DNA of 64,000 nucleotides, taken from the NCBI RefSeq assembly GCF_030816965.1, contig NZ_JAUSYQ010000002.1, forward strand, positions 4,187,001 to 4,251,000, given 5' to 3'. The stretch is from Streptomyces canus. Its GTDB lineage: Bacteria > Actinomycetota > Actinomycetes > Streptomycetales > Streptomycetaceae. Shown in pieces: positions 1-10,905 of the stretch. The notes below the pieces were generated by a model that worked only from the letters and a program-made list of their open reading frames with translations, was not told the origin of the DNA and ran no database searches. The first letter of the stretch is position 1, and the number at the start of each line of letters is the position of its first letter. A program made the position numbers and the translations under genes.

Positions 1-300
1 GCCCGGCGGGCCACTTCTCCTGCCCAACACCCCGCCGACCCTCACGGGATCCGCACGCCGCGCCTCCTCGCCCCAACCACTCCGGCCGACCGGCACACCA
101 CGTAGGACCAGCAGCCGTACCGCACGAGGGGACCCCGCTCGGCGGGCCCCTCGTTACTGCCCGACACGCCGCCGACCCAGCCGGGATCCGCACGCCGCGA
201 CCAGTCGCATCAGCCGCTTCGCCCGCCCGGCGGGACTGTCGTCACGGCCGCTGGGTCGTGCCCATGGGCGGACGGCGATGTCAGCCGGCTTCCCCGGGAG
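1..300. other. Gene-free left edge with imperfect direct repeat
   Basis: No convincing coding region lies between the window start and the cfa-like gene. The stretch holds two imperfect copies of a block of about 45 bases, at roughly 18-63 and 154-199. Each copy ends in the identical run GGGATCCGCACGCCGCG. A hairpin lies between them. The repeats look like decayed intergenic repeats rather than a gene. Confidence 0.5.
124..154. terminator. Terminator-like hairpin
   Basis: Near-complementary arms ACGAGGGGACCCCGC and GCGGGCCCCTCGT with a 3-base loop form a GC-rich stem containing one bulge. It lies 147 bases past the stop of the minus-strand methyltransferase gene. It probably terminates that gene or an off-window plus-strand gene. 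No T-run is present, which is usual in Streptomyces. Confidence 0.5.
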
Positions 301-1599
301 TCAGTTCCAGGTGCGGGACCTCAGCGGCAGCCCGGACGCGCCGGATTCGGTGGTTCTGACGGCGAGTACCTGGTTGACGCCGATGCGGTTGCGTTCGAAG
401 GCGAGGGCGCACGCGGCCATGTACAGCCGCCACACACGGGCCCGCCCGGGCCCGGCGAGCCGGACCGCGCGCTGCCACTGTGCCTCCAGGTTGGTGACCC
501 AGCGGCGCAGGGTGTGGGCGTAGTGCTCGCGGATCGACTCCACGTCCCGCACCTCGAACCCGGCTCGCTCCAGCATGGTCACGGTGGTGCCGAGAGGGGC
601 GAGTTCGCCGTCGGGGAAGACGTAGGCGTCGATGAACTCGTTGAGGTCGTACGCCGATTCGTCGCGCTGCGGGCGCCGGGCGATCTGGTGGTTGAGGAGC
701 CGTCCGCCGGGCTTCAGGAGCTTCAGCAGGACCTCGGCGTACTCCAAGTACGGTTCCGCGCCGACGTGTTCGGCCATGCCGATGGAGGAGACGGCGTCGT
801 ACGGCCCGTCGGTGACGTCCCGGTAGTCCTGTACCCGGATCTCGACCCGGTCGGTGAGCCCCTCGTCGGCGACGCGCTTGCGGGCGTAGGCCGCCTGCTC
901 CTGGGAGAGGGTGATGCCGACGACGCTCACGCCGTACTCGCGGGCGGCGTGGATGGCCATGGAGCCCCATCCGCAGCCCACGTCGAGGAGCCTTTGCCCG
1001 GCCCGCAGATCGAGCTTGCGGCAGACGAGGTCGAGCTTGTCGCGCTGGGCGCGCTCCAGGGTTCCCTCGGGCTCGGGAGCCTCCCAGTAGGCGCACGAGT
1101 ACACCATCGACGGTCCGAGGACGATCTCGTAGAAGCCGTTGCCGACGTCGTAGTGGTGGCTGATGGCCCGCTTGTCGCTGCGCCTGGTGTGCAGATGGCC
1201 GCGGGCCCGGCGGATCTCCTCGGGCGGCGGGGCGGGCGGCAGCGGCGGTCCGGCGAGGGCGACGAGCCCGCGGACGGCGGAGCGCACCTCGGGGTCGCGC
1301 AGGGCCTGGAAGAGGGTCCTGGCGTCCTCTCCGCGCTCCCAGACGAGCCCCGAGATCAGGTCGAGGGCGGTGTAGAGATCGCCGTCGATGTCCAGGTCTC
1401 CCGTGACCCAGGCGCGGGCCAGCCCCAGCTCACCCGGCTTGAACAGCAGCCGGCGCACGGCACGCCGGTTGCGCACGACCAGCGCGGGCGCGTCCGGCGG
1501 CCCGGCCTCCGAACCGTCCCAGGCGCGGATCCGCAGCGGTAGCGGCACTCCCAGCAACTGTCCGACGAGGTCTCTGAGCCGCAGCGCGGCATCTGCCAT
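301..1599 (-). CDS. Cyclopropane-fatty-acyl-phospholipid synthase-like methyltransferase
   Basis: A 432-residue SAM-dependent methyltransferase of the CFA synthase/mycolic acid synthase family. These enzymes transfer a methylene group from S-adenosylmethionine onto double bonds of membrane phospholipid acyl chains. Visible signatures are ISHHYDVGNGFY (about 147-158) and the SAM loop VGCGWG (about 207-212). Length is close to the usual 400-430. The ATG at 1599 is chosen because GGAGG lies 8 bases upstream. The reading frame stays open upstream to 1758, but that part has no ribosome site. The gene stands alone downstream of a strong terminator, so it probably has its own promoter. Cyclopropane synthase activity itself is inferred from the family. 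Confidence 0.85.
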   Translation of the reverse strand: MADAALRLRDLVGQLLGVPLPLRIRAWDGSEAGPPDAPALVVRNRRAVRRLLFKPGELGLARAWVTGDLDIDGDLYTALDLISGLVWERGEDARTLFQALRDPEVRSAVRGLVALAGPPLPPAPPPEEIRRARGHLHTRRSDKRAISHHYDVGNGFYEIVLGPSMVYSCAYWEAPEPEGTLERAQRDKLDLVCRKLDLRAGQRLLDVGCGWGSMAIHAAREYGVSVVGITLSQEQAAYARKRVADEGLTDRVEIRVQDYRDVTDGPYDAVSSIGMAEHVGAEPYLEYAEVLLKLLKPGGRLLNHQIARRPQRDESAYDLNEFIDAYVFPDGELAPLGTTVTMLERAGFEVRDVESIREHYAHTLRRWVTNLEAQWQRAVRLAGPGRARVWRLYMAACALAFERNRIGVNQVLAVRTTESGASGLPLRSRTWN

Positions 1600-1737
1600 G
1601 GCGTACACCTCCGTGACGAGGATCCCGGAATTGTCCACCTTGGTAAACAGCGGCATGCCGGGACGCAGTCCCTTCGGCGGGTTACGTCTGGGCAAAACAC
1701 ATGCAACGACCACGTACATCCGGTGGGCGCGGGAACG

Positions 1738-1779
1738 CCGAAGGACCTCCCGCACCACGGATGGCGGGAGGTCCTTCGG
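1738..1779. terminator. Strong terminator between ndh and the cfa-like gene
   Basis: A perfect 16-bp inverted repeat, CCGAAGGACCTCCCGC and its complement, with a 10-base loop. It lies 24 bases beyond the NADH dehydrogenase stop and before the cfa-like gene start on the same strand, so it should insulate the two units. Confidence 0.85.
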
Positions 1780-1802
1780 GGTGGATCAGCGACCGGAGCC
1801 GG

Positions 1803-3179
1803 TCAGGAGGCCTTCGCCTCGGTCTTCTTCGGCTCGGCGGCCGGCACGGGCCTCGCGGCCTCGTAGAACTCCTCGCGCGGGTTCTCCATGGCGCCGAGGG
1901 AGACGACCTCGCGCTTGAGGAACATGCCGAGAGTCCAGTCGGCGAAGACGCGGATCTTGCGGTTCCAGGTCGGCATGGCCAGACCGTGGTAGCCGCGGTG
2001 CATGTACCAGGCGAGACGGCCCTTGACCTTGATCTTCATCTTGCCCATGACGATCATAGCGACGCCCTTGTGCAGGCCGAGACCCGCGACAGCACCCTTG
2101 TTGGAGTGGCTGTAGTCCTTCTGCGGGAAGCCCCGCATTCCGGAGATCACGTTGTCACCGAGGACCCGCGCCTGGCGCAGGGCGTGCTGGGCGTTCGGCG
2201 GGCACCAGGCGTTCTCGACCCCGGCCTTGCGGGCGGCGACGTCCGGGACCTGGGCGTTGTCGCCCGCGGCCCAGATGTAGTCGGTGCCGGTGACCTGGAG
2301 GGTCGGCTGGGCGTCGACGTGGCCACGCGGGCCCAGCGGGAGGCCGTAGCGGGCCAGGACCGGGTTCGGCTTGACGCCGGCGGTCCACACGATGGTGCTG
2401 GAGTCGACCTCGAGGCCGTTCTTGAGGACCACGTGGCCGTCGACGCAGGAGTCCATCGACGTGGAGAGGTAGATCTCCACGCCCCGGCTCTCCAGGTGCT
2501 CCTTGCCGTACTGGCCGAGCTTGGGGCCGACCTCGGGGAGGATCTTGTCGGCGGCGTCGACGAGGATGAACCGCATGTCCTCGCGCGAGACGTTGGTGTA
2601 GTACTTGGCCGCGTCGCGGGCCATGTCCTCGACCTCGCCGATGGTCTCCGCACCTGCGAAGCCACCGCCGACGAAGACGAAGGTGAGCGCCTTGCGGCGG
2701 ATCTCCTCGTCGTTCGTGGAATCGGCCTTGTCGAGCTGCTCAAGCACGTGGTTGCGCAGGCCGATGGCCTCCTCGATGCCCTTCATACCGATGCCCTGCT
2801 CGGCGAGGCCGGGGATCGGGAAGGTGCGGGAGACCGCGCCGAGCGCGATCACCAGGTAGTCGAAGGGCAGCTCGTACGCCTCGCCGACCAGCGGGGCGAT
2901 CGTGGCGACCTTGCGGTCCTGGTCGATGGTGGTGACCCGGCCGGTGAGAACCTCCGCCTTGGGCAGCACGCGTCGCAGCGGGACGACGACGTGGCGCGGG
3001 GAGATGTTGCCGGCGGCGGTTTCGGGGAGGAAGGGCTGGTAGGTCATGTACGACCGGGGGTCGACGACCGTGACGGTCGCCTCGCCGTAGCGCATCTTCT
3101 TGAGAATGCGCCGAGCTGCGTACAGGCCTACGTACCCACCGCCTACTACGAGGATCCTGGGACGCTCCGTGGTGCTCAT
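1803..3179 (-). CDS. ndh: Type II NADH dehydrogenase (NDH-2)
   Basis: A 458-residue single-subunit flavoprotein that passes electrons from NADH to the quinone pool at the inner face of the membrane without pumping protons. Two dinucleotide-binding folds are visible: VVGGGYVGLYAAR near residue 12 (FAD) and FVFVGGGFAGAE near the middle (NADH). The C-terminal region is basic and amphipathic, as expected for membrane association. The ATG at 3179 puts the FAD motif directly after the start. Upstream in-frame codons back to 3323 run through the promoter region and are rejected. Followed by a strong terminator, hence probably monocistronic. Confidence 0.9.
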   Translation of the reverse strand: MSTTERPRILVVGGGYVGLYAARRILKKMRYGEATVTVVDPRSYMTYQPFLPETAAGNISPRHVVVPLRRVLPKAEVLTGRVTTIDQDRKVATIAPLVGEAYELPFDYLVIALGAVSRTFPIPGLAEQGIGMKGIEEAIGLRNHVLEQLDKADSTNDEEIRRKALTFVFVGGGFAGAETIGEVEDMARDAAKYYTNVSREDMRFILVDAADKILPEVGPKLGQYGKEHLESRGVEIYLSTSMDSCVDGHVVLKNGLEVDSSTIVWTAGVKPNPVLARYGLPLGPRGHVDAQPTLQVTGTDYIWAAGDNAQVPDVAARKAGVENAWCPPNAQHALRQARVLGDNVISGMRGFPQKDYSHSNKGAVAGLGLHKGVAMIVMGKMKIKVKGRLAWYMHRGYHGLAMPTWNRKIRVFADWTLGMFLKREVVSLGAMENPREEFYEAARPVPAAEPKKTEAKAS

Positions 3180-3540
3180 GCCATCGAGTATCCACCCGCC
3201 CCAGGGGGGTAGCTCGTGCGCCCCTTCACAAGCTTCCCCAGAGGGTGTGCTATCCTCCGCGACTCGCGTGATCCACGTCATGGCGCAAGAGGGGAACCAC
3301 CGTGTAGGGCGACCCGTTGTCAATGCCGCGTGAGCTGCCTCTCTGCACCGAAAGCCCTCCTGTGAGAGACCCGCGCGACCCCCTCACGCGCCCCTCACCC
3401 GAGGTCCGCATCCCCCCGTTTTGAACGTGTTCACACGGGTGTCGGGACCCCGGAAGGGCCAACCGGACCAGATTCGTCGTCCGACAGGGCCCAAATCCTT
3501 GTGAAGAACTTCACGAACTTTCCCGGCGACACGTCGAAGA
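3180..3540. other. Intergenic region upstream of ndh
   Basis: About 360 bases without a supported gene. It must contain the ndh promoter on the minus strand. A minus-strand run reading GAGGATAGCAC (near 3250-3260) resembles a Streptomyces -10 element, but I cannot pair it confidently with a -35. The rest lies between the ndh promoter and the ppx terminator and shows nothing further. Confidence 0.4.
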
Positions 3541-3558
3541 GGGGCCCCGAAGGGCCCC
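3541..3558. terminator. Terminator of the ppx unit
   Basis: GGGGCCC and GGGCCCC arms around a stable CGAA tetraloop, 55 bases beyond the ppx stop on the minus strand. It likely ends the eno/divIC/DUF501/ppx transcription block. Confidence 0.65.
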
Positions 3559-3612
3559 CCGGACGCGCTCATACGTTGTTCTCCCTGCTCAGCAGAGGTG
3601 CTCGGCAGAGTC

Positions 3613-4554
3613 CTACGCGACCGACCACGCGATGCCGTCGAGGATGTCGTGCTCGCTCACGACGACCTCCTCGGCGCCGATCCGCTCCATGATCGACAGG
3701 AGTACGAGGGCCCCGGCGGCGATGACATCCACGCGCCCGGGGTGCATGGAGGGGACGGCCGCGCGCTCGGCGTGGGTGGAGTGCAGCAGCCAGTCGGTGA
3801 TCTCACGGACGCGGTCGTGGGAGACCCGGGAGTGGTGGATGGCCTCGGAGTCGTACTCGGGCAGCTCCTGCGCGATCGCCGACACGGTGGTGACGGACCC
3901 GGCGAGCCCCACCAGCGTGCGCGCCTCGCGCAGCGGGACGGTCTCCTCGGCCAGGTCGAGAGCGGCCTCGATGTCGGCCCGCATGGCGGCGATCCGGTCG
4001 TCGGTGGGCGGGTCGCTGACGACCCCGTCCCGCACGAGGTGCCGCTCGGTCATCCGCACACAGCCGACGTCGACGGAGCGTGCGGCGCGCACATGGTCGT
4101 CGCCCACCACGAACTCCGTCGAACCACCGCCGATGTCCACCACGAGGTAGGGCCTGGCCAGGTGGTCGCTGCCCTTGAGCTCCTTGGTCGCCCCGGTGAA
4201 GGAGAACTCCGCCTCCTGGTCCCCGGAGATGACCTCGGGCTCGACCCCGAGGATGTCGAGGACCCCGCGCACGAACTCGTCCCGGTTCTCCGCGTCCCGG
4301 GAGGCGGAGGTGGCGACGAACCGCAGACGCTCGGCGCCGTGCTCCTTGATGACCGCCGCGTACTCCCGGCACGCGGCGAAGGTCCGCTCCAGCGCCTCGG
4401 GGGCGAGCCGCCCGGTCCGGTCGACGCCCTGCCCGAGCCGCACGATGGTCATACGACGGTCCAGGTCGACCAGTTCGCCGGTCTCGGGGTCGCAGTCGGC
4501 GACGAGGAGACGGATGGAGTTCGTACCGCAGTCGACGGCGGCGACGCGGGTCAT
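3613..4554 (-). CDS. ppx: Exopolyphosphatase / guanosine pentaphosphate phosphatase family protein
   Basis: A 313-residue Ppx/GppA member of the ASKHA phosphotransferase superfamily. The family hydrolyses terminal phosphates of polyphosphate or pppGpp. Nucleotide-binding motifs are visible: DCGTNSIRLL near residue 6 (phosphate-1) and VVDIGGGSTEF near residue 140 (phosphate-2). It is the short single-module form usual in actinobacteria (about 310 residues, versus 500 in E. coli). Its ATG overlaps the stop of the DUF501 gene by 4 bases (ATGA), so the two are translationally coupled. Substrate preference between polyphosphate and pppGpp cannot be read from the sequence. Confidence 0.9.
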   Translation of the reverse strand: MTRVAAVDCGTNSIRLLVADCDPETGELVDLDRRMTIVRLGQGVDRTGRLAPEALERTFAACREYAAVIKEHGAERLRFVATSASRDAENRDEFVRGVLDILGVEPEVISGDQEAEFSFTGATKELKGSDHLARPYLVVDIGGGSTEFVVGDDHVRAARSVDVGCVRMTERHLVRDGVVSDPPTDDRIAAMRADIEAALDLAEETVPLREARTLVGLAGSVTTVSAIAQELPEYDSEAIHHSRVSHDRVREITDWLLHSTHAERAAVPSMHPGRVDVIAAGALVLLSIMERIGAEEVVVSEHDILDGIAWSVA

Positions 4555-5156
4555 CGGTCGCCTCCCTCGACCGGCTTGGAGGCGAAGTGGCCCGCGCCGT
4601 CCTCGGCGGCGTCCACCTGCCACCCCTCACCGGTCGGCGGCCCGGAAGGCGTCACGCAGGGCCCCTTGCGCCACCACTCCGGCAGCATCGCGATCGCCTC
4701 GTCGCCCAGCGGGTTGACGCCCGGGCCCGCGGCGAGCGAGTGGCCCACCAGGACATGCAGGCACTTCACCCGGTCCGGCATGCCGCCCGCGCTCGGGAAG
4801 CCCTCCAGCACCTCGATGGCGTCACGCCGGGCGATGTAGTCCTCGTGTGCGGCCCGGTACGCCGCCGCGAGCTCCGGATCGGTCTGGAGCCGCTCCGTCA
4901 TCTCCTTCATGACGCCGTTCGCCTCGAGGGTGCCGATCGCCGAGGCGGCGCGCGGGCACGTCAGGTAGTACGTCGTCGGGAAGGGCGTGCCGTCGGGCAG
5001 CCGGGGCGCGGTCTCCACGACGTCCGGCTGTCCGCACGGACACCGGTGCGCGATCGCCCGCAGCCCGCGCGGCGGCCGCCCGAGCTGCTGCTTGAAGGCC
5101 TCGACGTCCGCGTCGGTCGGCTCGGTTCGCGGAGTGGAGGGCGGAGGCGTTTCCAT
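4551..5156 (-). CDS. DUF501 family protein
   Basis: A 201-residue cytoplasmic protein of the actinobacterial DUF501 family, function unknown. The N-terminal part (VEAFKQQLGRPPRG) is followed by a Cys-containing segment, HRCPCGQPDVVET, and then PTTYYLTCPRA. These conserved Cys and His residues could bind metal. It lies between divIC (30 bases upstream) and ppx (4-base overlap), an arrangement shared with other Streptomyces. A link to division or phosphate signalling is possible but unproven. Confidence 0.85.
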   Translation of the reverse strand: METPPPSTPRTEPTDADVEAFKQQLGRPPRGLRAIAHRCPCGQPDVVETAPRLPDGTPFPTTYYLTCPRAASAIGTLEANGVMKEMTERLQTDPELAAAYRAAHEDYIARRDAIEVLEGFPSAGGMPDRVKCLHVLVGHSLAAGPGVNPLGDEAIAMLPEWWRKGPCVTPSGPPTGEGWQVDAAEDGAGHFASKPVEGGDR

Positions 5157-5186
5157 GCCTGTCTTTCTATCGGTCCATCGGTCGGT

Positions 5187-5663
5187 TCACCGGTCGGAGG
5201 CGTCGGACTTGTCGACCCCGTCCCAGACGTTCGCGTACCAGGGGCGGTCGGCGGCGCCGAGGTCGGTGCGCGACTGCTTGGCCGCGTCCGGGCCGGCCAC
5301 GATGAAGCCCGTCTCGCCCGGCATCACATAGTGCAGCCGCTGCCGGATCTGCTGCTCGGCGTACGTGTCGTCCTGCCAGCGCGCCTTGAGGTCGCGCAGC
5401 TTCTCCACCCGCTCGGCGGCCTGCGCCTTCTCCCGCTGCAGATCGGCGATCTCGGCGCGCTGGGAGACGTACTGCCTTATCGGGTACGCCAGCGCCACCA
5501 CCAGCGTGCACAGCACGAGCGCGAGCAGCGCGGCCCGGCCGGTCAGCCGGGAGCGGCGGGCCTGTCGCTTGGTCTGGGAGCGGTAGACACGGGCCGCGGT
5601 CTGCTCGCCGAGCAGTCTGATCCTGGTCGCGGTGGAGAAACGGTCCCGGTCCTTCACAGCCAT
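5187..5663 (-). CDS. divIC: Septum formation initiator DivIC/FtsB family protein
   Basis: A 158-residue single-pass divisome protein. A basic cytoplasmic N-terminus of about 42 residues precedes a transmembrane helix (about 44-63, ALLALVLCTLVVALAY). A coiled coil (about 66-100) and a short extracytoplasmic tail follow. FtsB/DivIC proteins bridge FtsL and FtsQ at the septum. In Streptomyces, divIC is dispensable for growth but needed for efficient sporulation septation (family knowledge). The start ATG has GGGGAGG 10 bases upstream. It sits between eno and the DUF501 gene, the conserved actinobacterial order. Confidence 0.9.
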   Translation of the reverse strand: MAVKDRDRFSTATRIRLLGEQTAARVYRSQTKRQARRSRLTGRAALLALVLCTLVVALAYPIRQYVSQRAEIADLQREKAQAAERVEKLRDLKARWQDDTYAEQQIRQRLHYVMPGETGFIVAGPDAAKQSRTDLGAADRPWYANVWDGVDKSDASDR

Positions 5664-5689
5664 CGGCTTTCCGCCTCCCCTTCTACGTG

Positions 5690-5733
5690 CGTACGTCCCC
5701 GCACACGGTACGGGACCGGTACGGGGACGTACG
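5690..5733. terminator. Hairpin between eno and divIC
   Basis: Perfect 12-bp arms CGTACGTCCCCG and CGGGGACGTACG enclose a 20-base loop, 32 bases past the eno stop and 27 bases before the divIC start. It may terminate eno, or attenuate read-through into divIC, DUF501 and ppx. Confidence 0.6.
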
Positions 5734-5764
5734 TACGACTGGCTAAGGATTGACCCTGGTGGGG

Positions 5765-8205
<2,441 letters not shown>

Positions 8206-8403
8206 TCCCGTACGGCCGCTGGCAGGATTCGGCGTTGCGACAGACGGGGCTCGGGTTGCCGAGCGGTCACGACCGTAGACACGCGCTCGGCGGAATTTCA
8301 AAGACGATCAGGCCTTCTGAGACTCATCCCACACTTTCACCAAAGTGGACATTCGGTGCGAAGTGTGACGTGAACTCCCGCTGTTTTTCTGGGCTTTTCT
8401 GCC

Positions 8404-9384
8404 CTATTCAGCCCCTGTGTCGAGCGTCTGACCGGCGACGATGTTGCTCGGGTCGGCCCCGATGCGGTCCTTGTTCTCGGCATAGAGGGCACGCCATCCG
8501 CCGTCGAGGCCAAGGGAGTCGGCGATGGAGGCGAGGGAGTCGCCCTCCTGGACGGTGTAGGTACGGGCGGCGTGGCGGCCGGCCGCGGAGGAGGCCGTGC
8601 TCTTCGTCGCACTCTCCTCGGCGCTGTCGCCCCGGTGCTTGCCGGAGCCGAGGGCGCCGACGTCCACGAGGGCCGAAGAGCCGCCCTCCTGCCACGACTT
8701 GTCCGCTTCGTCCTCTTCTGTGCTCACTACGGGCGAGCTGTCGGAAGGCTGCGCTTCTTCCGTGGCGGAGCCCTCGGAACCCGAGGAGTTCTTTTTGTCC
8801 GACTTGCCGGAACCGTCGTCACCACTGGAGGGGGTCGCCGACGGCGAGGGGGTCGCGGACGAACCGTCCAGCGCGTCGAGCAGACCGGAAGACTCCTCGG
8901 AGCCCGACGAGTTGGAGGAACCAGACGAATCGGATGATTCAGACGAGCCGGAGGCCGAGGGCGAGGGCGTCCCGCTCTCCAGACCCGTGTCGACATCGGC
9001 CGAGCCCGAGTCCTTGCTGAGACCGCCGAGCAGACCGCAAGTCGGCCACGCGGCGATGCCCTGGTCCGCGAGAAGCTTCTCGGCCACGGCTATCTGCTGG
9101 TTGCGGCTGGCCAGGTCCGCGGTCCTGGCGTATTCGAGACCGCCGTACTTCTCCCAGTTCTCCTGGGACATCTGGAGGCCGCCGTAATAGCCGTTGCCGT
9201 CGTTCGCGCTCCAGGAGCCGCCGCTCTCGCACTCCGCGACCCGGTCCCAGGTGGTGCCGGTGGCGGCGCTCGCTCCGGTCGCTCCGAGCAGTGGGATCGC
9301 AATGGCGGATCCCGTCACACCGGCCGCGACGAGGAGAGCCGGAGCCTGACGGGGGCGACGGTGACGACCGTTCCCGGAGAGCAT
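8404..9384 (-). CDS. Second resuscitation-promoting-factor-like transglycosylase with LysM
   Basis: A 326-residue paralogue of the adjacent rpfA. It has a signal peptide (about 1-42, ending GASA) and an Rpf domain with catalytic Glu in ECESGGSWS (about 43-120). A long acidic Ser/Glu/Asp-rich linker (about 140-265) leads to a C-terminal LysM domain beginning TYTVQEGDSLASIAD. Start ATG at 9384, since earlier in-frame codons precede the signal peptide implausibly. Unlike rpfA it shows no ydaO leader, so the two paralogues should be controlled differently. The linker is much longer and more acidic, perhaps to span a thicker wall. Confidence 0.9.
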   Translation of the reverse strand: MLSGNGRHRRPRQAPALLVAAGVTGSAIAIPLLGATGASAATGTTWDRVAECESGGSWSANDGNGYYGGLQMSQENWEKYGGLEYARTADLASRNQQIAVAEKLLADQGIAAWPTCGLLGGLSKDSGSADVDTGLESGTPSPSASGSSESSDSSGSSNSSGSEESSGLLDALDGSSATPSPSATPSSGDDGSGKSDKKNSSGSEGSATEEAQPSDSSPVVSTEEDEADKSWQEGGSSALVDVGALGSGKHRGDSAEESATKSTASSAAGRHAARTYTVQEGDSLASIADSLGLDGGWRALYAENKDRIGADPSNIVAGQTLDTGAE

Positions 9385-9576
9385 GCGGGGACCTTTCCCG
9401 AGAGAGCAGGGATCTGCGCGGCGGGTGGTGCAGGGCACCGCGCTGGTCCGTGAACGTATAGGGATTCGATCACTTGTCACAAGTTAATGCCGCGTAGATC
9501 ACGTGAAGATCACAGACTTGAGGGCACGTCATGTTTACGCGGCCCCATGCGGGGATAGGCCGGACCCCTCGGTCGA

Positions 9577-10905
9577 TTACCGGACGGGCGTGAACTCCAC
9601 GGGCAAAGTACGCAGTCCACGCATGATGAGCCCCCCACGCCAGCGCAAATCGGCTGAATCCACCGCGAGTTGCAGGTCCGGGAGACGGGTGAGGAGGGTG
9701 GCGAGCGCGGTCTGCCCCTCCAGGCGGGCCAGCGGGGCACCGAGGCAGTAGTGGATGCCGTGGCCGTAACCGAGGTGCTGATTGTCACGGCGAGACAGAT
9801 CGAGCACATCAGGGTCGGCGAACCGCTCGGGATCCCGGTCCGCCGCCGCGAGCACGACGAGCACCGGGTCGCCGGCCGCGATGTCCTGACCGCCGATCCG
9901 CAGGGGCTCGGTGGCGAACCTCCAGGTGGCCAGCTCGACCGGGCCGTCGTACCGCAGGAGCTCCTCCACACCGGTCTCCAGAAGGCCTTTCTCCCCGTCG
10001 GCCAGGGCCTGCTGCAGCCGGTTCCGCTGGTCGGGATGGGTGAGGAGGGCGTACACGCCGTTCCCGATGAGATTGACGGTGGTCTCGAAACCGGCGAACA
10101 GAAGGATGAAGGCCATCGCCGCGGCCTCGTTCTCGGTGAGGTGCTCGCCGTGGTCGGAGGCGCGGATCAGCCCGGAGATGAGGTCCTCGCCCGGGGCCGG
10201 CTCGCCGGGCAGCGCTTCCCGCTTCCGGTGGATGAGCTCGGCGAGATAGCCGCGCATCTTCTTCACGGACCGCGCGACCCCGCCGCGCGGGCCTCCTCCG
10301 TGACGGATCATCATGCCCGCCCAGTCCCGGAAGTCGTCCTGGTCCTCGCGGGGGACGCCGAGCAGGTCGCAGATCGCGTAGATGGGGAGCGGGAAGGCGA
10401 AGTCGTGGATGAGGTCGGCGGTGCCGGTGGCCGCGAACCCGTCGATGAGACGGTCGGTCAACTCCTGCACCCGCGGCGCGAATTCGGCGACCCTCCTGGG
10501 CGTGAACGCCTTGCTGACGAGCCGTCGGAGCCTGGTGTGGTCCGGCGGGTCGATGTTCAGCAGATGCGTCATCAGCTCCGCCTTGCGCTCCCCCGGGATA
10601 CCCGTCTTGCCCCTGGCGTGCGCGGGCTCGTCGTGGTGGGCCGGGTTCTTGCTGAGACGCTGGTCGGCGAGGGCCTGCTTGGCATCGGCGTACCGGGTGA
10701 CCAACCAGGCCTCCACCCCGCTGGGCAGCCGGGTCCTGTGCACGGGGGCGTGCTCGCGGAGCCAGGCGTAGGCGGGGTAGGGGTTGGTGGCGAACTCCCA
10801 GGAGAACAACTCGGGGGCGGGAGTCGCGGCGGCGCCAACGGCAGGAAACGCGGGGGCGCCGGGGGTCGCGGGGTTGGCGGGGTCGACTGAGGGCTGGTCG
10901 GTCAC
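9577..10905 (-). CDS. Cytochrome P450 (CYP107-like)
   Basis: A 442-residue soluble class I bacterial P450, a heme-thiolate monooxygenase needing ferredoxin and reductase partners not present nearby. Visible motifs: the oxygen-activating I-helix AGFETT (271-276), the K-helix EELLR (314-318), and the heme loop YGHGIHYCLG (380-389), with Cys387 as axial ligand. The usual Phe at the loop start is Tyr. It has a 30-residue Pro/Ala-rich N-terminal extension. The GTG start overlaps the mazG stop (GTGA), so it is translationally coupled to mazG. The substrate is unknown. No biosynthetic cluster surrounds it. Confidence 0.92.
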   Translation of the reverse strand: MTDQPSVDPANPATPGAPAFPAVGAAATPAPELFSWEFATNPYPAYAWLREHAPVHRTRLPSGVEAWLVTRYADAKQALADQRLSKNPAHHDEPAHARGKTGIPGERKAELMTHLLNIDPPDHTRLRRLVSKAFTPRRVAEFAPRVQELTDRLIDGFAATGTADLIHDFAFPLPIYAICDLLGVPREDQDDFRDWAGMMIRHGGGPRGGVARSVKKMRGYLAELIHRKREALPGEPAPGEDLISGLIRASDHGEHLTENEAAAMAFILLFAGFETTVNLIGNGVYALLTHPDQRNRLQQALADGEKGLLETGVEELLRYDGPVELATWRFATEPLRIGGQDIAAGDPVLVVLAAADRDPERFADPDVLDLSRRDNQHLGYGHGIHYCLGAPLARLEGQTALATLLTRLPDLQLAVDSADLRWRGGLIMRGLRTLPVEFTPVR

